Assembly: GCF_902497855.1 (NCBI RefSeq)
Contig: NZ_CABVHU010000005.1
Span: 62,001 to 126,000, forward strand
Length of the DNA: 64,000 nucleotides
From: Pseudomonas fluorescens
Lineage (GTDB): Bacteria; Pseudomonadota; Gammaproteobacteria; Pseudomonadales; Pseudomonadaceae
Direction of reading: 5' to 3'
Each line of letters begins with the position of its first letter. The first letter of the stretch is position 1. The notes beneath the pieces were generated by a model. It saw only the letters and a program-made list of their open reading frames with translations. It ran no database searches and was not told the DNA's origin. The translations under genes and the position numbers were made by a program. Shown here piece by piece: positions 1-8,844 of the stretch.

Positions 1-50
1 TGCTTACTGGTTAAACGCGGCGCTCTTGAGTCCATCGTCGGAACGCCGCC

Positions 51-73
51 CGGAGCAAGCTCGCTCCTACAGG
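51..73. repeat. REP-type half palindrome
   Basis: Single copy of the AGCAAGCTCGCTCCTACAG repeat that recurs as pairs elsewhere in the window (for example near 30.7 and 48.1 kb). It lies upstream of the MFS gene. Its partner, if any, would be outside the window. Confidence 0.75.
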
Positions 74-186
74 GTGCTGTGTTCCGACAGAGATATTTAG
101 TTTTTAAATACCGTTCCGGACTTTCTGATTTGCGGCCTCCAGCCCCCCCGCGCTTAATCGGCTCCTCGTCATCCAAGGTCCGATTG

Positions 187-1371
187 ATGGAAAACGTCCG
201 CGCAACCTCCCGCCCTGCCCTCTGGCTGATGGCCGGCATCATGCTCGTCGCCCTGAACCTGCGCCCCTCCATGGCCGCCGTGGGTCCTTTGTTATCCACC
301 ATTCGCGGCGACATTGCGCTGAGTTTCAGCCTGGCCTCGCTGTTGACCATGCTCCCGGTGATGGCGATGGGGCTGGCGATGTTCTTCGGTCTCAGGGTCA
401 GCCAACGACTGGGGGAACAGCGCACCGTGGTGCTCTCGCTGCTGATTATCGGCGTGGCCACCGTGTCGCGCCTGTTCCTTGATACGGCGGCCGAACTGAT
501 CCTCAGCGCGGTACTGGCCGGTATCGGTATCGCGCTGATCCAGGCCGTGATGCCGGCGCTGATCAAATCCCGCTTCAGCGATAACGTATCCGTATGCATG
601 GGCCTTTACGTCACCTCGATCATGGGCGGCGCCGCCATCGCCGCGTCTTTTGCACCCCTTGTGTTGGCCCGGACCGGCAGCTGGCGCGTCGGCCTGGCGA
701 TCTGGGCGACGCTGGCGCTGGTGGCGTTGCTGTTCTGGTGCGGCCGGCGCTCGAGGCTGCCAACGCCGGTTTCGGCGTCATCACCCAACGAATCCTTCTT
801 CGGCAATTCCCGCGCCTGGTTGCTGGCGATCTTTTTTGGTCTCGGTACAGCGTCCTACACCTGTGTGCTGGCCTGGCTGGCGCCGTACTACGTGGAAAAG
901 GGCTGGAGCGAACAGAACGCCGGCTTGCTCCTGGGCTTCCTGACCGCCATGGAAGTATTGTCCGGCCTGCTGACGCCGGTCATCGCCAACCGCAGCCGCG
1001 ACCGACGCCGAGTGCTGGTGGGATTGCTGGCACTGATCATGGCCGGGTTCTGCGGGCTGATTCTCGGCCCGCAACACCTGAGCCTGTTGTGGCCATGCCT
1101 GTTGGGGCTGGGCATCGGCGGGTTGTTTCCGATGAGCCTGATCGTGTCGCTGGATCACCTGGACAACCCTCGGCGAGCCGGTGGACTGACCGCCTTCGTG
1201 CAAGGCATCGGCTACCTGATCGCCGGTGTCTCGCCGCTGATGGCCGGGATCATCCGCGATCAACTCGGCAGCTTCGAATGGGCCTGGTGGGCACTGACCG
1301 GCGTCATGGCGCTGATGATCCTGATGGTCCTGCGCTTCGATCCACGGCATTACACCAGACACATCAGCTAA
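187..1371 (+). CDS. MFS transporter, CynX/NimT family
   Basis: 394-aa inner-membrane protein with about twelve hydrophobic segments and an NLRPSMAAVGPLL stretch near the N-terminus that is typical of the CynX/NimT (cyanate or 2-nitroimidazole transporter) branch of the major facilitator superfamily. The frame is open from position 79, but the residues before Met-187 are hydrophilic and unlike a transporter start, so I chose ATG 187 just before the first membrane segment. It is followed after about 220 bases by a LysR gene on the same strand, which may regulate it. The substrate cannot be told from sequence. Confidence 0.85.
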   Translation: MENVRATSRPALWLMAGIMLVALNLRPSMAAVGPLLSTIRGDIALSFSLASLLTMLPVMAMGLAMFFGLRVSQRLGEQRTVVLSLLIIGVATVSRLFLDTAAELILSAVLAGIGIALIQAVMPALIKSRFSDNVSVCMGLYVTSIMGGAAIAASFAPLVLARTGSWRVGLAIWATLALVALLFWCGRRSRLPTPVSASSPNESFFGNSRAWLLAIFFGLGTASYTCVLAWLAPYYVEKGWSEQNAGLLLGFLTAMEVLSGLLTPVIANRSRDRRRVLVGLLALIMAGFCGLILGPQHLSLLWPCLLGLGIGGLFPMSLIVSLDHLDNPRRAGGLTAFVQGIGYLIAGVSPLMAGIIRDQLGSFEWAWWALTGVMALMILMVLRFDPRHYTRHIS

Positions 1372-1451
1372 TCTGGAACGGGCGATCGGGGTCATGCATT
1401 GGCACGCGACCACTGTCGATGCCCAGGCGCCGCGCAATGCTTGCCGCCTTT

Positions 1452-1470
1452 CATAAGCTCAAGGCTTATG
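1452..1470. promoter_or_regulatory. Inverted repeat between MFS and LysR genes
   Basis: CATAAGC and GCTTATG flank a 5-base spacer. There is no U-tract, so it is more likely an operator or a simple mRNA hairpin than a terminator. Function is inferred only from its position upstream of the LysR gene. Confidence 0.3.
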
Positions 1471-1594
1471 GCAACCGCCTCACAATTATCAGCGAAACTT
1501 CCCACAAGGCATTTTCCTGGCACCATCGTTCCGCTAGGATCTTGCGCACACGTTTGCGCACGTTCAGCGCAAAGAACGCAATGAGACGGAATGG

Positions 1595-2530
1595 ATGCTG
1601 AACAGCAATTTGCTTAGAAAGCTCGACATGCAAGATCTCATGGTGTTTGTCGCCGTGTACGAGCAAAGCAGCGTTACCGGTGTAGCCGAGACACTCTGCG
1701 TCAGCCAGTCCACCGTGAGCTACTGCCTGAAAAAGCTGCGCACCAGTTTCGAAGACGAGCTGTTCATCAATACCCGCGCGGGTATGTGCCCCACCTGCAA
1801 AGCCAGCACCATGTACAGCCACGTGCTGAAGATCCTCGAAAGCATCAACCTGTGTCACGCCGGCACCCAGGCGTTCGACCCAACCCTGCAGCCGCTCACA
1901 TTCAACATCTGCGCCCCGGAGTACTTCGAACAACTGATCCTGCCGCGCCTGCTGAAACGCTTCGATGTCGCCGGCCTGCCGGTGATGATCAACATGCACA
2001 AGTTCGAAACCGACATCCCGGCCGAGGCACTGCGCGATGGCAGCCTGGACCTGGCGATTTGCTTCGGCCCCAACTTCCATCGCAGCCACAGCGATCTCAC
2101 ATCCCGGGTATTGCTGGAGGATGACCTGGTCTGTGTCTTCGATAAGCGCGCCACACCGCTGGAGCCGCGTCTAAGCCTGCAAGCCTTCGTCGCGCGCCGT
2201 CATGTGTTCCCGACACCCTGGACGTCCAACACCAACATGGTCGATGGCTGGCTGGCGCAGCAGGCGCAAAAACGGCAGATCGTCGCCCGCGCCAACAGCT
2301 ACAGCGCGGCGCTGAAACTGATCACCGGCACCGACTTCATCGTGACCTTGCCCCGACGCCTCCAGCCATTGCTGGCCAGCGAGGCGATCTTCAAACATTG
2401 CGAAGCGCCCAACGGCCTGCCGGGCTTCACCCTCGACATGCACTGGAGTCAAAGTGTCGATCAGGACAGCGCCAATACCTGGTTGCGCGAGCAAGTGGCC
2501 CAGGCCTGCATCGAGCAGGAAAAGCCCTGA
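1595..2530 (+). CDS. LysR-family transcriptional regulator
   Basis: 311-aa LysR-type regulator. The N-terminal winged helix-turn-helix is visible at about residues 27-57 (VAETLCVSQSTVSYCLKKLR), followed by a long linker helix and a periplasmic-binding-protein-like effector domain from about residue 95. ATG 1595 gives a full-length protein; an in-frame ATG at 1628 (MQDLMVF) would also keep the whole DNA-binding domain. It may act on the upstream MFS transporter gene; the effector is unknown. Confidence 0.88.
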   Translation: MLNSNLLRKLDMQDLMVFVAVYEQSSVTGVAETLCVSQSTVSYCLKKLRTSFEDELFINTRAGMCPTCKASTMYSHVLKILESINLCHAGTQAFDPTLQPLTFNICAPEYFEQLILPRLLKRFDVAGLPVMINMHKFETDIPAEALRDGSLDLAICFGPNFHRSHSDLTSRVLLEDDLVCVFDKRATPLEPRLSLQAFVARRHVFPTPWTSNTNMVDGWLAQQAQKRQIVARANSYSAALKLITGTDFIVTLPRRLQPLLASEAIFKHCEAPNGLPGFTLDMHWSQSVDQDSANTWLREQVAQACIEQEKP

Positions 2531-2533
2531 GAC

Positions 2534-2640
2534 TCAGTGACCGATGGCGATCTTGGTGTAGGACTCGCGATCGATATCGAGAATTTCCACGGCCAGCTGG
2601 ACTTCAACGCCTGTCGGCCACTGACACAGGTCCGGTTGGC
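2534..2640 (-). pseudogene. 3'-terminal fragment of a CHM isomerase gene
   Basis: On the minus strand this reads as the last about 33 codons of the isomerase encoded at 3489-3854, ending in SYTKIAIGH and a TGA stop. Bases 2562-2633 match 3517-3588 with a single difference. The final codons differ from the intact gene (SYVKTAINH). It is a displaced original tail or a partial copy, separated from the intact gene by the methyltransferase gene. Confidence 0.85.
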
Positions 2641-2653
2641 GAAACGCTTTGCG

Positions 2654-3424
2654 TCAATCCAAACGGCGGCACAGATAGGCTTGGGTTTGATAGGGAAACT
2701 CAATAATTTCACGCCCGCGCAACGACGGGTGCGTTCGGATCAGACTCTGCAACTGCTCGGTAACTTTCACCTTTTCGGAAGGAGGTAAAGCGGCGATGAA
2801 ACTCACCGACAGAATCCGGTCAATGATGACTTCCTTGGCACTGCCAGCATGTGTGTAGCGAAAGCAGGTCAGTTCAGGGTCAGAAAAGTAATGCCCCTTG
2901 AATGGCAATCGCCAGGCTCCGGTATGAAAGCGTGGGGTATCGCCTTCGTACGGAGTAATGATGTCAGTGATGGCCGCCACCCAGTCCACCGACTCATCGC
3001 GTACGTTCCAAATCAGCCCCAGTCGGCCGTTCGGTTTGAGCACACGATAGATCTCGGCAAGGGCTGTTTCATTCGCAAACCAGTGGAAGGCTTGGGCGCA
3101 TATCAATGCTTGCGCCGTTCCTGACTCTACCGGGATAGATTCAGCCGTACCCTTCAGGACTTTTATGTTCGGCAGATACTTTGCAAACTCGGCTCGCATA
3201 GCATCGACGGGCTCGACTGCGACAACATCGCTCTCCATGGAGCTCAACAGTCGAGTGAATTTGCCAGTGCCGGCCCCCAAATCAATAACCGTTGCTCCCG
3301 GACGGATGTCCAGTGCATCTCTAAGCCAAGCTTGTAGTTCGATGGGATAGCTTGGGCGACCCTTGGCATAGGTGCTGGCTTGTGATGAGTAGCCGAGTTG
3401 GGCAACTTTCTGAATACCTGCCAT
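2654..3424 (-). CDS. Class I SAM-dependent methyltransferase
   Basis: 256-aa protein of the UbiE/Coq5-like type-11 methyltransferase group. Motif I (VIDLGAGTGKF) lies at about residues 46-56, an acidic motif II follows (VVAVEPVDAMRAEF), and an aromatic AFHWF stretch is in the middle. The Shine-Dalgarno sequence before ATG 3424 is weak. The gene sits exactly between two copies of the 3' end of the isomerase gene, so it looks like inserted DNA rather than part of an old operon. The substrate is not predictable. Confidence 0.85.
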   Translation of the reverse strand: MAGIQKVAQLGYSSQASTYAKGRPSYPIELQAWLRDALDIRPGATVIDLGAGTGKFTRLLSSMESDVVAVEPVDAMRAEFAKYLPNIKVLKGTAESIPVESGTAQALICAQAFHWFANETALAEIYRVLKPNGRLGLIWNVRDESVDWVAAITDIITPYEGDTPRFHTGAWRLPFKGHYFSDPELTCFRYTHAGSAKEVIIDRILSVSFIAALPPSEKVKVTEQLQSLIRTHPSLRGREIIEFPYQTQAYLCRRLD

Positions 3425-3488
3425 GAGTAGCGACCCGCGTAGTTGATTGAAGAGGAGCTGATCACCCTGACCAGCGATGCGAAACAGG

Positions 3489-3854
3489 TCAGTGGTTAAT
3501 GGCCGTCTTCACATAAGACTCGCGATCGATATCGAGAATTTCCACGGCCAGCTGGACTTCAACGCCTGTCGGCCACTGACACAAGTCCTGTACCACCGCC
3601 AGCAGGCTGTCCGACAACTGCTTCTTGATCTGCCCTGAGCGACCGCTCAACAACGCCAGCTTCACATGCACGAACGCCCGTTCAGCCATTGCAGTACCGA
3701 CCTTGAACGTCTCGACCTTCACCGCTCGGCTCTTGATGTCGAATTCGGCAGCGAACTGACCGGAAGCCACCAGTGCATTGTTGAGCCGGATCAACGCCAC
3801 GTCGGCATTCAGCTCAGGCAGGTTGGCGGTGTATTCCATGTGCAGATGAGGCAT
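3489..3854 (-). CDS. 5-carboxymethyl-2-hydroxymuconate isomerase family
   Basis: 121-aa protein of the tautomerase superfamily, normal length for the family. After removal of Met the N-terminal residue is Pro (MPHLHMEYTANL), the catalytic base in this superfamily. In homoprotocatechuate catabolism this enzyme isomerises 5-carboxymethyl-2-hydroxymuconate, but no other genes of that pathway are nearby, so the physiological substrate is open. A good AGGAG precedes ATG 3854. Its 3' 72 bases are duplicated at 2562-2633. A LysR gene follows upstream on the same strand. Confidence 0.85.
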   Translation of the reverse strand: MPHLHMEYTANLPELNADVALIRLNNALVASGQFAAEFDIKSRAVKVETFKVGTAMAERAFVHVKLALLSGRSGQIKKQLSDSLLAVVQDLCQWPTGVEVQLAVEILDIDRESYVKTAINH

Positions 3855-3911
3855 TACGTTGCTCCTGAAAGTGGGCGAAAGGGTCGTAGATATAACACGG
3901 CGGCGCCCTGC

Positions 3912-4838
3912 TCACTCGGGCAGCGGCAACAACGCGCGCTCACTCATGAACGCCTCCAGCCGCGACCGCAACCAGCGCTCGGCCGGGTCGGTATCGACAT
4001 GGCTGAGCCAGACCATCGACAGGTCCAAAGTCGGCGTCTGGAACGGAAACGGTTCCCTGAACAGCACCCCGGACGCAGCCATCGCCTCGGCGGTGTAATC
4101 CGGCAGGCTGGCAATCAGGTCAGTCCCGGCGAGCAAGGCCGGCAACGAACTGTATTGCGGCACCGAGAGCACCACATGGCGCGTCCGGCCAATCTCCGCC
4201 AGCCACTCATCGGCGTAGCCACTGACATTGGCGGTATGGGACACCAGCACGTGGGGACGCTGGCAATATTCATCGAGGGTCAGCGGCCTGTCGCAAGCAT
4301 CGGCGCGCAACACATTGGCCTGGATATGCCGCAGCAACTTGCGCTTGGCATTGGCCGGCAGCCCGCGGGTCTGGCTGATACCTACGGTGATATCGCCGGA
4401 CGCCAGCAAATCCGGAATCCGCCAGTAATCGACATGCTGCACCACGAACACCACTTTCGGTGCCTCCTGGCGCAAGGCCCGCAGCAACGGCGGCAGCAGG
4501 CCAAACTCGACATCGTCCGACAGCCCGATACGGAAAGTCATGGTGCTGCTGGCGGGGTCGAAATCATGGGTCAGGCTCAAGGCCACCGACAACGAATCCA
4601 ACGCTGGCGACAGGTGCCGAATGATCTCCTCGGCCCGCGCCGTCGGCTCCATGCGATGGCCGACGCGAATGAACAATGGATCGTTGAACATCGTACGCAA
4701 GCGGTTGAGCGCCGAGCTGATGGTCGGCTGACCGAGGAACAGCTTCTCCGCTACCCGCGTGACATTGCGCTCGAGCATCAAGGTCTCGAACACCACCATC
4801 AGGTTGATATCGGCCTTGCGTAGTTCATTGCGATTCAT
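3912..4838 (-). CDS. LysR-family transcriptional regulator
   Basis: 308-aa LysR-type regulator. The helix-turn-helix lies at about residues 24-56 (RVAEKLFLGQPTISSALNRL), followed by the DPLFIRVGHRMEPTARA region typical of the NodD/LeuO-like branch and then the effector-binding domain. It lies 57 bases upstream of the isomerase gene on the same strand. The two could be cotranscribed, but regulator and target more often diverge, so this is uncertain. Confidence 0.88.
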   Translation of the reverse strand: MNRNELRKADINLMVVFETLMLERNVTRVAEKLFLGQPTISSALNRLRTMFNDPLFIRVGHRMEPTARAEEIIRHLSPALDSLSVALSLTHDFDPASSTMTFRIGLSDDVEFGLLPPLLRALRQEAPKVVFVVQHVDYWRIPDLLASGDITVGISQTRGLPANAKRKLLRHIQANVLRADACDRPLTLDEYCQRPHVLVSHTANVSGYADEWLAEIGRTRHVVLSVPQYSSLPALLAGTDLIASLPDYTAEAMAASGVLFREPFPFQTPTLDLSMVWLSHVDTDPAERWLRSRLEAFMSERALLPLPE

Positions 4839-4962
4839 CCACTGATCCCGATCCCTGTGTCTGCCGACAGTTTAGGTAGGTGTCGCAATCGGCGTCTATG
4901 CGGCGATGTGAATAGGCTGATGCGGTTTGCGCTTGAAATTCCAAAAAATGGCTGATGTCAGT

Positions 4963-5307
4963 TCACTGATTTTTCCGCTGAGCTGGATCGTCGGCAGGCA
5001 GGGTCGGAGGAGATCCGGGCATCGGCGACGCATCTTCCTCAGGTGTTGTTTGAGGCTTAACTTCTGCTCTGGGGGTGACCGGATCAGGGAAAGGCAGGAA
5101 AAGTCGTACAATCCATCCGATCACTGAGAGCAGTACGAAGGTAACGAAGCCGAAGATCAGCCCGACAACCAGAATGCTCAAGGGGTGAATTTGGTCGGCG
5201 TCAGGGCTTTCCAGCATGTAGCGAGAAGCCTGGACAGCGACGTACAGGCAGACCGCCACGGCTACCAGCAGCTTTGCGACCAACCACAGCCGTTGCCATC
5301 TGTTCAT
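4963..5307 (-). CDS. Small two-TM membrane protein, unknown function
   Basis: About 114 aa with two strongly hydrophobic segments (WLVAKLLVAVAVCLYVAV and a second around ILVVGLIFGFVTFVLLSVIGW), then a Pro/Glu-rich hydrophilic tail ending in RKNQ. I chose the start MNRWQRLW at 5307 because it sits directly before the first membrane segment; MCM at 5313 is as likely, with a GGGG stretch just upstream. No recognised family. It stands alone between the LysR gene and the toxin-antitoxin pair. Confidence 0.6.
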   Translation of the reverse strand: MNRWQRLWLVAKLLVAVAVCLYVAVQASRYMLESPDADQIHPLSILVVGLIFGFVTFVLLSVIGWIVRLFLPFPDPVTPRAEVKPQTTPEEDASPMPGSPPTLPADDPAQRKNQ

Positions 5308-5436
5308 GCACATCCCCGCCATCAGGTGATTTGCTCTGTATTGCATGATAGCTAATCAGTGGGATGCGCCTTGCTGGATCGAAAAGCGACAAAGTCCCAC
5401 CGCTTGTCCAGCCACAAGGCTTTTCCAGGTATCTAG

Positions 5437-5988
5437 CTACTCGGCCGTATCGGCAATCGCCCGCAGGATCGGCTCGACGCTGACGAGCATAGGCACTCCT
5501 CCCCTGACATCCGGCCCGCTCAGGGATTGAAAACCCAAGGACTCATAATACGAAACTGCATTCGGCGCCGCGTCCAGGTACAAGCCCCTGATAGGCACTT
5601 CGTTGTGAACCTTGGCCGCCTGGATGAATGTATGTCTCAGGATTTCCTGACCAATTCCAAGCCCTTGATATCGACGATCCACACCAAACATCACCATCCG
5701 CACCACGGGCAGCTGAGACGGCAGGTTCGATTTTTGGATGGCTGGTTTCGCTAGCGTCCTGTCAATGTGCCCCAGCGTGAGCGTACCAAAGCCCACGACT
5801 TCGCTTGCCGGGTTGATGGCACCAATCCCCCGGATGTTTTCGCTCTTTAAGGCACGCTTCAAACTGCTTTTGTAGTACTCGTCCATCATGGCAAGCCCAC
5901 AATCGAAATCTTTCAGGTAAAGATAAGTCTCAAGACGGGCCTGCAAATGGTTGTCGATTTCATAAGCCGGAATCGCTTTTGTCCCCAT
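5437..5988 (-). CDS. GNAT acetyltransferase toxin (TacT-like)
   Basis: 183-aa GCN5-related N-acetyltransferase. The acetyl-CoA binding motif A is clear at about residues 105-113 (RRYQGLGIG), and the SYYESLGF stretch near residue 147 supplies the conserved tyrosine region of this fold. Toxins of this group (TacT, AtaT, KacT) block translation by acetylating the amino acid on charged tRNA. It overlaps the end of the DUF1778 antitoxin gene by 29 bases, the usual arrangement for such pairs. It is somewhat longer than most TacT proteins. Which tRNA it would modify is unknown. Confidence 0.8.
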   Translation of the reverse strand: MGTKAIPAYEIDNHLQARLETYLYLKDFDCGLAMMDEYYKSSLKRALKSENIRGIGAINPASEVVGFGTLTLGHIDRTLAKPAIQKSNLPSQLPVVRMVMFGVDRRYQGLGIGQEILRHTFIQAAKVHNEVPIRGLYLDAAPNAVSYYESLGFQSLSGPDVRGGVPMLVSVEPILRAIADTAE

Positions 5989-6265
5989 GCTTGCCTCTCA
6001 TCAGGTTCAGTAGCCCAGGCGTTGGAGCCGTATCCTCGTTAAGGATCTCCAGAGCTCGGGCATAGGCTTGTTCCGACAGTTCGATACGCCGATGTTTTTC
6101 CATCACCTCCTCCGCCTTCTCAAAGGCAGAGGAAATAATGAAAGAAGTCATATCAAGCCCAGAGATTGCTGCGGCCTTGCGGATGAATTCCTTCGCGACA
6201 TCCGTGGTTTTGAGCTCAAGCCGAGCGTTTTTTGGTGCTTTGAGTATTTCGTTGATTTCTAGCAT
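5960..6265 (-). CDS. DUF1778 ribbon-helix-helix antitoxin (TacA-like)
   Basis: 101-aa antitoxin. The N-terminal strand-helix-helix (RLELKTTDVAKEFIRKAA and SFIISSAFEKAEEVM) is the DUF1778 DNA-binding domain; the C-terminal region from ALEILNEDTAP should wrap the toxin. It precedes and overlaps the GNAT toxin gene. In this family the antitoxin, alone or with the toxin, represses its own promoter; repeated GTAC elements upstream at 6389-6449 are candidate operators. A decayed paralogue is at 10736-10951. Confidence 0.82.
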   Translation of the reverse strand: MLEINEILKAPKNARLELKTTDVAKEFIRKAAAISGLDMTSFIISSAFEKAEEVMEKHRRIELSEQAYARALEILNEDTAPTPGLLNLMRGKHGDKSDSGL

Positions 6266-7054
6266 GGGGTGTCCCCGTTTTCAGAGAGAATATTTCCCTT
6301 ACTGGTTTCATTTTGTTGCATCCCAGCCCAGGAGCGTGGGTTAGTCATGGGCTCAGCTTCATTCGGGACCAGAGGTCTTCATTGCGATGTACGGATATTA
6401 GACGTACGAGTAAACAAGAGTCAATTCCCACCCGTACAATAACCGTACGAAACTGCCTTCCGATCACCTGAGCGGGCATGGCAATCGGGTGCTTGCCCCG
6501 GACTTCATCCACTTGTTGCTGCAGGTGTGGGGACAATTTGAGGAGGTTGCCGATACTCGCAGCTCAGTGCCAGGGCAGGAATAGCGGCCATCGAATGACA
6601 AACACCAACGGCTCGCTGTTCGCGGCGATTCGGCGCGGTCCATTCTGCTGCCGCGTCGCGCGCGGTAATGCGCGTACGTAATCGCGGCGACTGCGTTTTG
6701 TGTCCGTATTTATTACACTTTCCTGATAAGAATCCAGCAGCCTTATTCAGGGCGAGACACTGCTTTAATTTTCTATTAGTTGCTTCAGACCCACAATTTT
6801 TAAAACACCAAACCCTATAGAGCGAAATATTCTACAAAAAACTGAATTTGTAGTCCGTAACACGCGCGAATGAAAACAACCGAACTACGCTATTACGGGC
6901 ACCTTGAGTAGTGAACGGGAGTTCTATTACTGGTTGACCTTATTGAACTGCTCAGGAACAAGATTTGGGGGATCACTCACCAGGATTCTGGTTGTTGCGC
7001 ACTTGATGTTTGAGTGGCAGCAACAGGATCAATGCTTGGCAGAGGAATCCAGTC
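6266..7054. other. Intergenic stretch of about 790 bases, no convincing gene
   Basis: The first 200 bases hold the presumed antitoxin promoter and GTAC repeats. A minus-strand open stretch around 6420-6570 (with VDEVRGKHPIAMPAQ) has a protein-like feel and could be gene debris, but it has no start signal. 6700-6900 is AT-rich and is the likely promoter region of the sulfatase gene; no clear -35/-10 pair can be fixed by eye. Confidence 0.5.
6389..6449 (-). promoter_or_regulatory. Repeated CGTACG-type sites upstream of the toxin-antitoxin pair
   Basis: Four GTAC-centred elements (GTAC cores at 6389, 6404, 6434 and 6445, two of them CGTACG) lie 120-185 bases upstream of the antitoxin start. Short palindromic repeats of this sort are what ribbon-helix-helix antitoxins bind. 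The operator role is inferred. Confidence 0.4.
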
Positions 7055-8713
7055 ATGAAACAACCCCCGCATCGCGCCAGGTTTTACCTTGCCTGTTCAT
7101 TGCTGATAGCGCTCAACGGTCTTGTCCAGGCTGCGCAAACGGCAAAACCCAACATTCTGTTTATCGTCTCCGACGACACTGGCTATGGTGACTTGGGACC
7201 TTACGGTGGCGGTGTCGGTCGAGGCATGCCAACACCCAGCATTGATGAACTGGCCGCACAAGGTACGACCTTTTATTCCTTTTACGCCCAACCCAGTTGC
7301 ACACCCGGTCGGGCAGCCATGCAAACCGGGCGCATTCCGAACCGCAGTGGCATGACCACGGTAGCGTTCCAGGGCCAGGGCGGCGGTTTGCCTGCGGCCG
7401 AGTGGACGCTGGCTTCGGTCCTCAAGACCGGCGGCTACGACACGTACTTCACCGGTAAATGGCATTTGGGCGAAGCCGACTATGCGATGCCCAACGCCCA
7501 GGGCTATGACGTGATGAAATACGTCGGCCTGTATCATCTCAATGCCTACACCTACGCTGACCCGGAATGGTTCCCCGACATGGATCCTGAAACCCGGGCG
7601 ATGTTCACCCAAGTGACCAAGGGTGCGCTATCGGCCAAGGCCGGCGAAAAGCCGGTCGAAGAGTTCAAGATCAATGGCCAGTACGTTGATACACCTGTAG
7701 TGGATGGAAAGCCCGGTGTGGTCGGAATTCCGTTCTTTGACGGGTATGTCGAGAAAGCCGCGATGGAGTTCCTCGACACCGCGGCCAAATCGGACAAGCC
7801 GTTTTTTATCAACATCAACTTCATGAAAGTGCATCAACCGAACATGCCGGCACCAGAGTTCGTCCATAAATCGATCTCCAAATCCAAGTATGCCGACTCG
7901 GTGGTGGAACTCGACACCCGTATTGGCCGCATCATGGCCAAGCTCAAGGCACTGGGCATGGATAAAAATACCTTGGTGGTTTACACCACCGACAATGGTG
8001 CCTGGCAGGACGTATACCCCGACGCCGGCTACACACCCTTCCGGGGTACCAAGGGCACGGTGCGTGAAGGTGGCAACCGGGTGCCTGCGATAATGGTCTG
8101 GCCGGAAAAAATCAAACCCAGTATGAAAAACCACGACATTATCGGTGGGCTTGATCTGATGGCGACCTTTGCCGCGGTCGCCGGCATCAAACTGCCGGAG
8201 AAAGATCGCGAAGGCCAGCCCATCATGTTTGACAGCTATGACATGACCCCGGTACTGCTCGGCACCGGCCCTTCCCCTCGCAAAGAGTGGTTCTACTTCA
8301 CCGAGAACGAACTGTCGCCCGGTGCTGCCCGCGTCGGTAACTTCAAGGCCGTATTCAACCTGCGGGGCGATGACGGCGCCCCCACCGGTGGCCTGGCTGT
8401 CGATACCAACCAAGGCTGGAAAGGCGCGAGCAAGTATGTGGCGACCGTGGCGCAGGTCTTCGACTTGTTGCAGGATCACCAGGAACGCTACGACATTTTC
8501 ATGAACAACTTCACCGAGCGTACCTGGTCGATGGTTCCCATCAGCGTGGCGATCAACAATCTGATGAAAACCTACGTTCAGTACCCGCCACGCAAGATGC
8601 AAAGCATGACCTATGACGGGCCGATCGAGTTGTCCAAATACCAGAAATTCCAGTCGATTCGAGAAGAATTGCAGAAGGAAGGCATTCACCTGCCGATGCC
8701 AGCCGGCAACTAG
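7055..8713 (+). CDS. Arylsulfatase (type I, FGly-dependent), exported
   Basis: 552-aa sulfatase of the alkaline-phosphatase superfamily that hydrolyses sulfate esters. The signal peptide (ACSLLIALNGLVQAAQ) is followed by the metal-binding NILFIVSDDTGYGD, the formylglycine signature CTPGR with modifiable Cys82, and the second sulfatase signature GKWHLGE. An Asp-Asn pair (TTDNGAW) completes the calcium site. ATG 7055 is preceded by GAGGAA at good spacing and starts right at the signal peptide. The CxPxR form needs a formylglycine-generating enzyme, not seen in this window. It is followed by a FadL-type porin gene that probably imports the substrate or product. Confidence 0.9.
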   Translation: MKQPPHRARFYLACSLLIALNGLVQAAQTAKPNILFIVSDDTGYGDLGPYGGGVGRGMPTPSIDELAAQGTTFYSFYAQPSCTPGRAAMQTGRIPNRSGMTTVAFQGQGGGLPAAEWTLASVLKTGGYDTYFTGKWHLGEADYAMPNAQGYDVMKYVGLYHLNAYTYADPEWFPDMDPETRAMFTQVTKGALSAKAGEKPVEEFKINGQYVDTPVVDGKPGVVGIPFFDGYVEKAAMEFLDTAAKSDKPFFININFMKVHQPNMPAPEFVHKSISKSKYADSVVELDTRIGRIMAKLKALGMDKNTLVVYTTDNGAWQDVYPDAGYTPFRGTKGTVREGGNRVPAIMVWPEKIKPSMKNHDIIGGLDLMATFAAVAGIKLPEKDREGQPIMFDSYDMTPVLLGTGPSPRKEWFYFTENELSPGAARVGNFKAVFNLRGDDGAPTGGLAVDTNQGWKGASKYVATVAQVFDLLQDHQERYDIFMNNFTERTWSMVPISVAINNLMKTYVQYPPRKMQSMTYDGPIELSKYQKFQSIREELQKEGIHLPMPAGN

Positions 8714-8723
8714 TCAACCTGGT

Positions 8724-8759
8724 AAAAAAGTGGCGGGCTGTTCACACGCCGTCACTTTT
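8724..8759. terminator. Hairpin after sulfatase gene
   Basis: AAAAGTGGCGGGC pairs imperfectly with GCCGTCACTTTT across a short loop. The A-rich start and T-rich end would serve as a bidirectional terminator. If it acts, the downstream porin gene would need its own promoter or read-through. Confidence 0.5.
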
Positions 8760-8844
8760 GACCTGAGGTTTTTGAGTATCCGGTAACGCGTCAATAACTC
8801 ACTGCCGGGAGCATCACAATGAAAACAGTTGGTAAGGTGAATGT

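Noticed and set aside
3666..4823. Long plus-strand open frame (385 codons) opposite the LysR gene
   Set aside because: Frame shadow in GC-rich DNA; rich in Gln/Arg/His, no family features, no Shine-Dalgarno sequence, and the opposite strand holds a clear LysR gene.
6345..6570. Minus-strand fragment with VDEVRGKHPIAMPAQ
   Set aside because: Reads like protein over about 40 codons but has no start signal and no recognised family; could be debris, not listed as a gene.
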